DNA from: Stagonosporopsis chrysanthemi
Taxonomy: Eukaryota > Ascomycota > Dothideomycetes > Pleosporales > Didymellaceae
Direction of reading: 5' to 3'
Assembly: GCA_022560025.1 (NCBI GenBank)
Contig: JAFISE010000234.1
Span: forward strand, 8,651 to 39,364
Length of the DNA: 30,714 nt
Shown here in pieces: positions 1-10,204 of this stretch. Position 1 is the stretch's first letter; every line of letters starts with the position of its first letter. The position numbers were made by a program, and so were the translations under genes. The notes below the pieces were generated by a model that was not told the DNA's origin, did not search any database, and saw only the letters and a program-made list of their open reading frames with translations.

Positions 1-73
<73 letters not shown>
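1..73. repeat. 73-nt pure poly-G run
   Basis: The window begins with 73 consecutive G with no interruption, then switches abruptly to ordinary mixed sequence. Together with the other G runs, one beside the N gap, this looks like a sequencing or assembly artefact (no-signal G calls at a contig end) rather than genuine DNA. A true poly-G tract cannot be excluded from sequence alone. Confidence 0.85.
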
Positions 74-75
<2 letters not shown>

Positions 76-274
76 GGCGCTTACGAGAGGGTGAGAGAGG
101 TGGAGGGGGTTATACACCGTTGTTACGCTGTTGTACTTGGTCGATCAGCAGTACGCCTTTTTTTTTCTACCACAGATAAATACACACTGTACACATTTCC
201 AACTCGGTTTCTCATGTTGCGTTCGTTGATTGCGCTGTCTCGACTACACCGATTCAACTGCGAGCGTGTAGGAG

Positions 275-300
275 ACACACACACACACGCACGCACACAC
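275..300. repeat. AC-rich microsatellite
   Basis: Alternating AC dinucleotides with a few AC-to-GC interruptions, visible directly. It is likely length-polymorphic. Confidence 0.8.
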
Positions 301-565
301 TTGAGCCTAGCATGATTGAATACATCATCTCTACAGTTCCAAAAGGCGGGCGGGCGACAGATGTAGCATCACACACTCCTCCCGCCGAAATAGTCGCTCG
401 CTCGCTCATACTACGCGCGTACACAGGCGCGACAATGACCAGTACTGTACTAGTTGGCAGTGGCCATGAAAGGTATACAAACGCCGCGCAATGCTGAAGA
501 AAAAAAATCTCAATACCGTCCCCATCGTCTCGCCAACCGAAACGGCTTGCAAAGAGGGAACAAGG

Positions 566-584
566 AAAAAAAAAAAAAAAAAAA
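566..584. repeat. poly-A run of 19
   Basis: Nineteen consecutive A. On the minus strand this is a T run roughly 200 nt past the stop codon of the dynamin-like gene. There is no evidence that it acts as a terminator. Confidence 0.7.
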
Positions 585-788
585 CTCCCCCGCTATGCCG
601 CTGAAGTAATTCATTATCGTATGCACAAGTGCACCAGAAATGCCTCGGGTTTGCCCATCCAACGCCTCAAGTCCACTCACTCACTGGTTCCAACGCCCAT
701 CATGGTCCTGCATCGCCGAGCTGCTGCGCCTCAGCACGAGATGGTGGTCCGCGCCATCAAGCAGGCCCCTGACGCGCTCGAAGCTGGC

Positions 789-3700
789 CTACAGCTCCGC
801 GTCTGAAGCCACGTTGCTCTGTGGCGTTGGGAGGCTGGAGTGCTTGTCGGCAGGTGGAGGGACGGCGATCGGGGTGTGTGCGTGGGCGTGCGCAGCGGCG
901 GCGTCTTGGTTGGAGATGGCGGCGGGTGAGTGGTCCTGGGCAGCGGCGTCAAAGGTGTGGCTCTCGTCTGCGTTGGAGCCCTCAGCCCCGATGTTTGCGT
1001 CGGCGCCTGGTGGACTGGAGTTGCCGTTTAGGATTGTCTCGAATTGCGCATCGACGGCCCTCAGCTGGTCCGTGGTTTCGGTGCGCATGAGTCTCTCCTC
1101 GCGGGACATGGATGCGCCCTCGTTGACATCGATGCCACCGAGGGCGCGCATGTAGTCGACCTTCATCTTGGTCCAGATCTCGTCGGCCAGATGCTCCATG
1201 ATCTCCTGCAGCGACCGGCACATCATGTTGAGATGGTTTGTGACTGTCATGGTGGCGTCGTGGAACATGTGGTGCCGTTCGCGCTCCACATGCTCACTCA
1301 TGGCCGCCTTCATGCGCTTGAAACTGCCAGGCCCGCGCTCGTCAGTGCATGTCTCGTATATGAGCTGCATTGCGTTCAAGATTGCCGGCACGAAGTCTCG
1401 ATTTGCCTCGCGCTGCATCTCCGTCATGCGCTCAACGAGCAGCTGGCTGTGCTCACCAAAGAGCTTCTCAAGCGTAGAGAGCTGTGCCTTGAGCGTCGAA
1501 AGGCTGGCAAGTCCGACTCGGTTCTCCTGTGCACGACGCTCGATAGCATCATGAAACTTGAGCAGGAGCTTCGTGGAGTCTACGATGAACGCCTTGAAGG
1601 CCTTCGGCAAACGGGCTTGGAATGTACGTTCTCACCCTGTCGCTAGCTTTTAAACTATTGGCTCTACGCTGGCAGGTGATTAGTGAAAGTTTCGTTCTTC
1701 ATCATGACAGCACTTACAGAGCCAAGTTGAAATCACGGTGGCCGGCTGAACTTGAGGTGTATGCACCGTTCCTCCGCACGACCGCTTTGTATGTAGCCCA
1801 GAACAAGCCACCTTCGCTCCGATGCGCGCCCCACCCCGCGGCCGTGTTTGGCGCCTCAGCGATCGCTTCTTGGATCAGGTCAGGGTACTTGTCAAAGATC
1901 TGGTCGTTCAGCTCGCTCTTGATTGTGCGAACACACGCCTGTACGCATGCCTCGAGGCCCTGTTCGAGCTCGTTGAGCCGCCGGTTGATGTGACTGAATT
2001 GCTTCCGCTTGTCGTCGTCAGTCATCTTCAGCCCAGCGCTGTCGCTTGACGCCCAGAGTGTGATTGCCGTCAGTAGCTGGCAGACACTCAGCAGGAAGCT
2101 CCTGCAAGTCTGAATGCGACCTGCTTCGGTAAGCTTCTTGCAATGCGCCTGCAGCTGCGGCATTTCGGTCTGCTCGGGGGTGTTGAAGCCTGGCACTGTA
2201 TCGTCCTTCTGTAATCGTCCACACATTTTCTGATATGCGCGGCTGCTCACACAAAAGACCGGCAGACTTCGGGCGACCTGCTCGTAATCTCGCTGCTCTT
2301 CATCGGGGTTGAAGTTGTCTTCGTCTTCCTCGGCAGCATCCTCCTGATCGAGCTCCTTGACTCCAGCAGCGTAATCGTTCTGGATAGCTTCCCTTGAGTA
2401 CTCGTTGCGTCCAGAAATACAAATCCTGCTGATCTCGGCCTTGACGGCCTTGACCTTCGTCTGTGCTTTCCGGATGTGGAGCCTCAACTCCTCAATCTGA
2501 GGCTTCATCTCTAACCCCTGTCGTCTAGCATTTCTCTTCTCTTCTTTGAGCTCTTTGAGCTTTGCGCTAATGTCATCTTCGGTCAATGGCTCCTGCGGTG
2601 CTTGCACTTCATCCTCGTCATTGGTGGCTGATGCCTCACTCTCATCATCATCAACGACGATGAAGTCAGCGTCAGAGTCCTCGTCGTCTGCTTGACGCTT
2701 CTTCCGAGGCTTCTCTGCAGAAGTATTCTTCTTGCGCTTGGTGGACTTGGGAGCTGGTGCGTAGACCTTTTTGCCGTCCTCGAACTGATCTTTCAGCTCC
2801 TCCCAGACCTCCATTGCATCGCCGGCGTCGCGCGCTGCCTGTTGATATACTTGCTGGGACTCCTGCAGATCTTCTATCTTGCTCCTATGTGCTTTGATCT
2901 CTTGTTCAAGCTCAGTCTGCTGCTCGTCCAAAGCCTGGACTTGGTCATCAGGTTCCAACGTATCGATCGCTTCGGTGATGGAGATGTCGTCGGTCTTCGA
3001 ACAAATGAATGAGACGTTAGAGAAGCGACCATCGAACTTCAGCTGTCTCTTGAAAGAGTCGCCCAGTAGATTCTTCGCTGCTTTGTCGTCTACTGCTCGT
3101 GTGATTGGAGCGACGATCCATAAGCCAGTGCACTGTTGAATGTAACCTTGAGCAACTGCCGCTCTGGCAGCGTTGGAGTCATGAACACCTGGGAGATCGA
3201 CGATGACAGCGCCCGTAGAAAGTGCGGACGCTTTGGTGTAGATCCTGACAACCTTGATAAGCGGCCAGTACTCCAAGTCGAACGACGATCTATCGCTCTT
3301 GCCTTTCTTCGTGACCTTCTCTTTGCTGTCCACATACTTCTGCAGTTCCTGATAGAACCGCGGCGCGGACGACGAATCAATCTTCTTTGTTGTACCGAGC
3401 ACGTTCAGTGCTCTGTCAGACATTAGTCGCTCCACCGTGCAATCGCCGAGCTCATCTCGAGCAATCATGGGATGGACAGCGTGGAATTTGGCCCAAGCGA
3501 TGCCGGCGTCAGTGCTTTGGTCCGACGCTTCACGCTGCAAGGTTCCATTCTCGGTCAAGAATTCCTTCATCAGCATTGCAACCTCTTTCTCCCAATCTGC
3601 CCGTGCAACGAACTCGATCTCTGCTCGGTATTTTGAAGATGGGTCCGTGCTGTCGTTCCAGGACATCTCAGTCACGACGGCCGTGCAGGCGCGCATGCAG

Positions 3701-4539
3701 TTGGTCGAGACTAGTCGTTCCTCATCAAGCAGGGCATTGATGACGCTGGACTTTCCAGCAGCCGTGTTTCCGACTACTCCAATCACCGTGCGCTTCCGCT
3801 TTGCCTGCGACACAAGCTTATCAATAGACTCCACCCAAGTCTGGGCGTCCGGAACGGACGCAGCATGGGCTGAGAAAGACTGCCTGAAAGCATCGAGCAC
3901 TTGGAGCGACTTTTCCACGCTCCGCTCTAGGACTTCCGGGCTGTTTTGACTAATTATCTCGCGTAGAAAGTCGTCTGTAGGCTTGTCTTCGCTGGTACCG
4001 TTTAATTCTGGCGACAGTTCACGCTTGAAAAAGCCTTCAGCATCAAACGGTTGAGATGGCTCTTCGGACTCGTTGTCGACGGCAGGTGTCTCCTGAGGTT
4101 TAATCTGATCCGATTTGATCACCGCTGCGCTGGCACCATTTGGCTGTTTGGCGTTACGGTATTGCGTGGTGAATGGGGTCTGCTGAGACCCGAGACTTGA
4201 CATTCGGTGCGATGTGCCTTGAGGTGATCGTGCAATCGGCTCGACTTTCACTACTGCTGGTGAGAAAGAACCCTGAGCTGACCTGCCGTTTGGCTGCGTT
4301 TCTAAACCTGAGAGTGTGTTGGGGCGGACAGGCTGGACGGGCGGTACTGGAGCAGACGGTGTTCGTGATAGCATTGACTGATCGTGATACGGGTCACGAT
4401 GTGAAGAGTCTCGGAGATGCTGACTTGTTCCACTTGAGGCAGGTAGAGGCGAGCTCCGATAGCTTCTCTGCAAATCTAGGTTGTTGGTTGACTTTGGTGA
4501 CGTCCGCGCATGTTTGGAGCCGCTACTTGGTAGACGCAA
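789..4539 (-). CDS. Dynamin-like large GTPase, SLIP-GC-like; reading frame interrupted
   Basis: This encodes a large GTPase of the dynamin superfamily, closest in my reading to nuclear GTPase SLIP-GC. The G1 P-loop GNTAAGKSS lies at about 3771-3745, G3 DLPG at about 3198-3187 and G4 SKTD at about 3000-2989. A middle region has a basic NLS-like cluster (STKRKK, PRKKR) followed by an acidic tract, then coiled-coil-like helices. The C-terminal 270 codons (1610-789) are helical and dynamin-stalk-like. An intron at 1717-1669 has donor GTAAGT, branch CTAAT and acceptor CCAG, and joins DFNLAL to a segment reading VEPIV-stop-KLATG-stop-ERTFQ. That segment contains in-frame TAA (1652-1650) and TGA (1634-1632). 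The frame upstream continues past 4539 through an in-frame TGA (4551-4549) into the next entry. The first in-frame ATG after that stop is at 4374. It could be a recent pseudogene, a truncated protein, or carry sequence errors. Family call is firm; gene model is not. Confidence 0.75.
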
Positions 4540-4548
4540 TGAGTCTCC

Positions 4549-5052
4549 TCAATCTCTGGATTTGAGGCCCGATGCATTAGGGGTCACAGGGGAAGAAGCG
4601 CCGTTCAGACCGACTTCCCCCAGAGCCGTTCGCTGCAGGCGTGAAGAAACTGGTGCTCCAACAGACGGGCTGGAGTCGACTGCGCGGACGGCTCGAAAGA
4701 CGATAAGCTCGGAGCCTCCCTCCATGATATCCTTGAGAGCAATTCCACGGTGAACAACGCCATCGCGCCTAGTTAAAAGGAGGCAACCTGCAAGGCCACC
4801 TACGCTCTTATAGGTGCTGTAGATCTTATCGAGCGTGGTTTTCTGTTTGAGTCAGCATCGTGGCCTACAATACAGCCATCCGTAACAGGGTCCACTCACA
4901 GAATGTCCTATCATCCAGATGAAGTCAAACTCGTCAAGTGGCCGTCGGGGGTCTTTGTCATGGAGGAAGACACCAACCCAGCATCGCCTCGCCTTCAAAC
5001 GTTGCTTTGGTGTAACCTCACCGGCCTTGCGCTCAAACTCATCCCAGTTCAT
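4549..5052 (-). CDS. N-terminal segment of the dynamin-like gene, or a separate 148-aa protein
   Basis: Exon 1 (5052-4900) begins MNWDEFERKAGEV. It ends at a GTGAGT donor, and a 57-nt intron (4899-4843) with a CTGAC branch and CAG acceptor joins it in phase 0 to exon 2, reading KTTLDKIYSTYKSVGG. Exon 2 carries a compact alpha/beta-like segment (GCLLLTRRDGVVHRGIAL) and then a Ser/Pro-rich tail to a TGA at 4551-4549. The same frame continues without a shift into the Ser-rich start of the GTPase reading frame. This fits either a small 148-aa protein or an N-terminal domain of a roughly 1385-codon GTPase broken by a premature stop. I do not recognise the domain. The intact splice sites and non-random composition make it real coding sequence. 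Confidence 0.55.
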
Positions 5053-5184
5053 TGTTGATATAACCTGTTCCTGTACAGGCGGACAAGCCGGTATCGCAAA
5101 CAATTCCGGTCGCGCAAGCCTACCCGTGCGCGTGAATCGCACCCTTCCAGCGCGTTGAGACTTGGGACCGAGACGACAGCGGGA

Positions 5185-5556
5185 TCAATAAGCGAAAGGA
5201 AGACCCTGCGGAAGGTCGCATACAGACATGAGTGTACTTGGGTGAGCAATGACGGCAACGATTTGTGACAACAAATAGTTGCGAACGCGGTTGCGTGCGG
5301 GGCTCGCTGGACGCGTATCCCTGCTAGCTCGCTTTAACGCGAATCCACGTGGTGAATCGAGAAAGTACTCCTCCATCTCTAGCCTCCATGTGTTCAACAT
5401 CCACCTCTTTTCGCCATCAGCATTGTGCTTTGAAGCTCCCAGGTGCTGCGGCAGAATCCAAGAAACAGCCACTTCTCCACACAGTGCTACTTTTTCGTTC
5501 ATAGTCGGCTGGCCATTGTCATTGTACAAATCAACTACGATTCTGTTTGATTGCTA
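5185..5556 (-). CDS. Orphan hypothetical ORF, possibly an internal exon or gene remnant
   Basis: The frame is open from a stop at 5556-5554 to a stop at 5187-5185. It includes SNRIVVDLYNDNGQPT, then an internal ATG at 5502 (MNEKVALCGEVAVSWILP) and EEYFLDSPRGFALKR. The composition looks more protein-like than neighbouring random ORFs, and residues upstream of the ATG also look coding, which suggests a missing upstream exon. It lies between the dynamin-like gene and the divergent zincin-like gene. I recognise no family. It may be a relic, or part of the 5' region of the dynamin-like locus. Confidence 0.25.
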
Positions 5557-5792
5557 TTGAAAGCATCCTAACACTGTTACAAAACTTCAAGTAGAAACGC
5601 GGGAGTGCCAACAACGTCATCTATTTGTCTTTGTCTTATTCGATGACCACTTACTGTTCGCACGCTCTATGCACAACGCTCTGCACGCTGACTCTGAAAC
5701 TGTTCTGCACAATGTGGTGGTGTACCCTACCTATACGATGCCAGTCCACACCCAGACAGAATTTCCAAGACAAATCTTTCACAACTAGTAGA

Positions 5793-7157
5793 ATGGCGAA
5801 TCAATACCCACGTGGAAAGCTTGCTGACGCCACAGGAAGCTGCGGTGTCAATGCCGTTATCAATGCGGCCAACGCTAACGATCGCTTCAAGTTGCTTGAA
5901 GATGATACAGTTCTCCCGGCCAATCTCACAAACAGTATACACCCCCTCTTTCATCAGCTCGCGGGCAACAGACAGTTACAGCTAGCACTACGGCTAGCTT
6001 CACATTTCCTTCTGCATGACCGAACAATAGAGTTTTTCGTGCCCCTATTACACGGGCGAGAGATGCAGGATCTCCATTCCATGAAGAGATTTCTCTGCGA
6101 CCCTCTTGTATATGCAACCAAAGTAAGAAAAGCACATCATCTAACAGGCGTACGTCACGCTTTGGGATGTCTTGCAAAACATTTGGTCATCAACTTTGTA
6201 AAGCCCGGGCGGAAACGGATTTATGCTTGCACACAAGCTGTAGAAATGGCTTTTACACCAACTTATACTTGCTGTAAGGTCTTCCAGAGGAAACTGTCGC
6301 CTACAATTTCGATGTCTGACAGGTTTCTTCAGTTCTACAAGGATCCGCACGGGTACGCGCAGGCACCTCGGTGCGCCCAGTTCCGACATGACTTCCTCTT
6401 TGCTACCACACTCGTGCATGAGGTCGTGCATGCTGTAGGTGTAATGCGACGAGGAAACCTCGTAGAGCCTCATTACCGCATGGACTATCCAGAGACAGAA
6501 TGGGGTTACGCTTGGGAGAATTTCATGTTCGGTAGCATCTTCAACCCCCAAGAAAGAAACAAGCCCGGTACGTACCTACTGATGCGGAAGGTATGGGCTG
6601 ACGCAAACGTTGCGGCCGACAATGGTGGTAAGGAGTACTGTGATGTTTCCATGTCCTGGATCGCACAATGGTTTCGTACCGAGACTTGGAACATCGTCGC
6701 AGAGAAAGGCCCAACCGCTATTGCCCTACCGATTACTCACTTCAAGATGAGGACCGATCACAAGCTAGGTGTATGGGTCGTATCCTCTGAGGACCTGGCC
6801 GTGTGCGAAGACATTGCAGCACTTAACGCACGATGGCGACGATGCGAAGGGATCCGGGACATGATTGTTTGGAACAGACGCACAGCGGCAGAGCTTCAGG
6901 TGTCGAACGTACCGGCACCTTTGCGAACCCGTAGCGCGCCTAAGCCTCTCATGATCCTGGAATCGGTGTTGCCGACCAAGCGCAAGGCGAGTATCAAACA
7001 GGCACCTTCGGTGCACAAGATGCGTACACCGATAGCAAGGCCGCTTGTCTCAGCTTACCGTAGCTCTTCAGCATGCACAGTAAAGCGCAAGCGTACAGTT
7101 GATGTAGACAGTGATTATGAAGAGGATCAGCAGGACATCAAACGTGGTCGACAATAG
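5793..7157 (+). CDS. Zincin-like protein with HEVVH motif, uncharacterised
   Basis: A single-exon gene. ATG 5793 gives 454 aa; an in-frame ATG at 5643 would add 50 Cys-rich, less convincing residues, so 5793 is preferred. HEVVH (residues 209-213) follows a hydrophobic stretch (FATTLVHEVVHAVG), the usual form of a zinc metallopeptidase active-site helix. About 27 residues after the second His comes PETEWGYAWENFMFG, whose acidic residues are candidates for the third zinc ligand. The N-terminal 200 residues are helical with no known domain. The C-terminus is basic and acidic (TVKRKRTVDVD and EEDQQDIKRG), an NLS-like tail. No signal peptide is seen from ATG 5793, arguing for an intracellular or nuclear role. 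Zinc binding and protease activity are inferred from the motif only; SprT-like or other gluzincin-like folds are possible. Confidence 0.65.
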   Translation: MANQYPRGKLADATGSCGVNAVINAANANDRFKLLEDDTVLPANLTNSIHPLFHQLAGNRQLQLALRLASHFLLHDRTIEFFVPLLHGREMQDLHSMKRFLCDPLVYATKVRKAHHLTGVRHALGCLAKHLVINFVKPGRKRIYACTQAVEMAFTPTYTCCKVFQRKLSPTISMSDRFLQFYKDPHGYAQAPRCAQFRHDFLFATTLVHEVVHAVGVMRRGNLVEPHYRMDYPETEWGYAWENFMFGSIFNPQERNKPGTYLLMRKVWADANVAADNGGKEYCDVSMSWIAQWFRTETWNIVAEKGPTAIALPITHFKMRTDHKLGVWVVSSEDLAVCEDIAALNARWRRCEGIRDMIVWNRRTAAELQVSNVPAPLRTRSAPKPLMILESVLPTKRKASIKQAPSVHKMRTPIARPLVSAYRSSSACTVKRKRTVDVDSDYEEDQQDIKRGRQ

Positions 7158-8656
7158 GAGATGAAGTACAATCGAATTTCGGAAACCAAAAAATCTACGA
7201 TTCCATAATTGACGCTAGACGCTTAGTAGGTGGTGTGTATAACACCGCTATGCAAGACTATTTCACAAACGTGCCATGTCTTACTTGCCGCATTCTTGTT
7301 TGCCACCGGCACTTTGGATTGATGCGAATCTCTCCCGTCCAAACCTAGCCCATAACACGTTACACCGCCATTTTACATGATCACATGTGCACTGTCAACA
7401 ATCATCAGCAAATCCATCAAATAATGTTGGCCTGAAAACTCAGTATCGCGGTTTCTATTTTGGTCGCTGTGCTGGAACGCTGTTTCCGGGCCGTGTCTGA
7501 CACCTGCATGCACAGCCTCACTGTCGGCTATGACCCGTCGCCCCAACCAGGATATTGTCAGACCGTTCACCACATACCATGTGTAGATCTCCGACCTTAT
7601 TCGCATGAAACTTTCGGTCGTTGGTGCTCATGTACCAACACTTCAGCTTGTGTGTTCTGCGTCGTTACGAAGTGGCGAATGCAGCTCTCCATGCTTGCTA
7701 CCAATGGCTGCATGCTCGGTCTTACAAAACGTGCTGAACATAGCAACACGGTAGATTAAGGAACGCACTTCATTAGCGGAATGGGTTACGAGCATCGCTG
7801 ACCTTTGTTCAACATTGATCAACATTGATCTGTTCATATGTTTCAGCCCCCAATCACCCCGCATTGTGTGGAGGCACTTGTAGTAGCGCAGGCGCTCTTT
7901 GTATGCCCACTGTTCCGCTTGTGTGCTTCATCTCCGCGTTACATCAATTCGAGCTAATGAGCTTCGGATTGTGGGACTCAGATCTTAATGTTGATCATTA
8001 TGGTCGAATCGGCTTTGCCGAAGATTCCCTTTCTCTCTCGGTAAGATACATGTGAGGAAATAGAAGATAGGCAACTACGCATTGCCGGATGATCGACACG
8101 AGTACGAGCAGGTCTTGCCGGCGGATATAAGCAATGCATTCTAGCGGGCTTCTGCATACAATGTAATACCTAAGCGATCCGGACTTGTTGCTAGCTAACC
8201 CTTCAATCTGTCATCCCTGTATCATCCACTTTGTTTTTTGAACGGCTCGGGGAACGGAAACGGAGTCGCGTGTGCAAGACGAGAGTGCACATGAAAATGT
8301 TCAAGGCTCCTTGCAAGGCGTACTACGAACTCCTCTGCTAGCTAATCTTCGCGTAGCTTTAGTGTCGGGCCGCAATCAAGACCCACACGTCTTATTACTG
8401 TACGCTGATTCAGAGCCATTGTGATTTTGCGTGTTTCGGCGATTCCGAGATCAAATTGAAGGATCCAGAAGGAAAAGAAAGCTGTCATTTCTCGGTGAGA
8501 TTTTGTATATGTGTATACATGACTGGAAGATGTGGCATGGTGTGGTGAAATAAATTGTCCAAGCGAGGGTATCTCTTCTACTGAAAATGCGGTGGCCAAA
8601 GCCGTTCTCAAACAAGCGATCGTGGGAGTCAATTGCAACACATGAACAAGAATATG
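7158..8656. other. Gene-free intergenic region
   Basis: About 1.5 kb with no convincing gene on either strand. Short ORFs here have no domain-like features. The only local structure noticed is a small tandem duplication of AACATTGATC around 7809-7830. Confidence 0.5.
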
Positions 8657-10197
8657 TCAGCTCCTCCTACCTCTGGCACCCCGCCATCTCGCTTCCAAAT
8701 CCCTTGCTCTCGCTGCCGCTTCGGCCCGCTTCTTCGCTTCCATCTCAGCTTGACTCTGTGCATAATTCGGAAGTTCGTCGTCGTCCAATGACTGATCGCC
8801 GTCTAGGCCCAGCATCTCTAACTCGGCGTTGATGGCATTCATGTGTGGTGTCAGGTTGGCGTGATATGGCTGGAACGCGTCTTGGCCGATTGTGCTACTC
8901 ATCGGCGCAGATACAGACCGCGAAGACATGAGCGGCGGCTCAAAGCTTTGCCAGCTTGCGTTCTGGTGTGTACGATCGGGTATCGGTGCAGGGGCATATT
9001 GTGGCGAGATGGTATTTGAGCTGTTGCTTGGTCGGCGTGCGAACAGCGAGCTCTGTAACCGATTTGGACCATTCGGTGACCATGGATCCGAATCCTCTGG
9101 GAGACCGGTTGTCGCTTCCACAAAAAGGTGAAATTGTGACGGATCGGCGAATGGTTCTGTGGGAGAAAGCCAGGTATGCGGTCGCGGTCTTGTACTGCGT
9201 CCTGTAGGACTGACCACTGTCGTCTCGGGGAACGTCCACGCTCGTGTGGGTGACGCCTCAAAGGACACGCCATGTGAGCTGGCACGTAAAGGATATTCCT
9301 GTGTCACAGAATAAGGTTGGTACTGAGTCGTGTCTTGGAAGGCAGAACCTGTTGAATCTCCACGGTCAAGGTGCGGAGGGCACAACGAGTTGGTGCCTTG
9401 TCTTGTTTCGTAAGGTGAATTAGGCATGCTACGTGAGCACTGTTGCTGGTAGTGACCGTTAACGTCCACGTTCAAGTGAGCCCCTGCAGAAAGATGACGA
9501 TGACGATGAGGCCGTTGTTCTGGCTGCAGACGCGCTGAATCGGCCTGGTTGCTGGAAGATCGTCCTCGTAAGAGAGATCTTAACGTGGCCTGCCCCCGGC
9601 TCCTTCTCTCCGCTTCGATCGGGGGAGGTGGTAGGGACTTGTTGATGTCCGGTGTAGTAGAGATCGTGGGGACTGTCATGGGCACTTGAGCTGGATTTGA
9701 AGCAGTTGATCCCATACTCAAACGATTTGCTGTGGCGTGGTATGCTGACTGCTCAGGCTGAAGATGTCTGTTAAGAGGCAAATCGAGCCAAAGCTCTGTA
9801 TCATCTCCGGCTCGGCCTCTCGACCTCGATCTCGATCGGCTACCAGCCATTTGTCTCTCTCCTCCTTTCCTGCAGGGACTACTACCGGTTTGATGAGTTT
9901 GGAATGTCGAAGCAACAAGCTCCGCAAAGGAAGTCTCGTGAGATACGACAACGAGTGTTGATGGAACGTTGGGCGACGGATAGTCTGTACGCACGCTCAA
10001 GTATGCTAAGGTGGTATTGCGCGAGTGATATTGAGGCTGCAACTTCACCCTCGGATGCGCAGGGGTAGACTGGCCAGGCAAGTCTAGCAGATATGGGTGG
10101 TCGTGTGGAGATGGAGCTGCAGCTGTATGGCGTGCGCTAATGCACGGCGGAACTTCAGCCAATTTAACAAGCTGAACACCGAATGGAGTGCCGGGTA
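8657..10197 (-). CDS. Disordered Ser/Pro/Gln-rich hypothetical protein, first exon unresolved
   Basis: A long open frame runs from an apparent acceptor (CTGAC branch, then CTTGACTAG; AG at 10199-10198) to TGA at 8659-8657. The first residues after the acceptor read PGTPFGVQLVKLAEVPP, followed by HPYLLDLPGQSTPAHP and TLVVVSHETSFAEL. These look ordered and conserved but have no in-frame ATG before residue ~106 of the open frame, so an upstream exon supplies the start. A candidate is the ATG near 10470 with a GTATTG donor; this is unverified. The middle is low-complexity, with an RS-like SRSRSRSRGR tract and many Ser, Pro, Gln and Thr. The C-terminus is a charged helix (LPNYAQSQAEMEAKK then AAARARDLEARWRG) preceded by an acidic DDDEL. 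The LPNY resembles a short PxY docking motif. No family recognised; perhaps a regulatory scaffold. Confidence 0.6.
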
Positions 10198-10204
10198 CTA
10201 GTCA

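Larger units (their letters stand above)
74..788. other. Gene-free 3' flank with simple repeats
   Basis: No convincing coding region is seen. It lies downstream of the minus-strand dynamin-like gene. It holds an (AC)n-type microsatellite at 275-300 and an uninterrupted 19-A run at 566-584. The short ORFs here have no recognisable features. Confidence 0.6.

Noticed and set aside
1632..4551. Stop-codon reassignment (non-standard genetic code)
   Set aside because: Other genes in the window end normally at TAA, TAG and TGA and have no internal stops, so the stops are specific to the dynamin-like gene.
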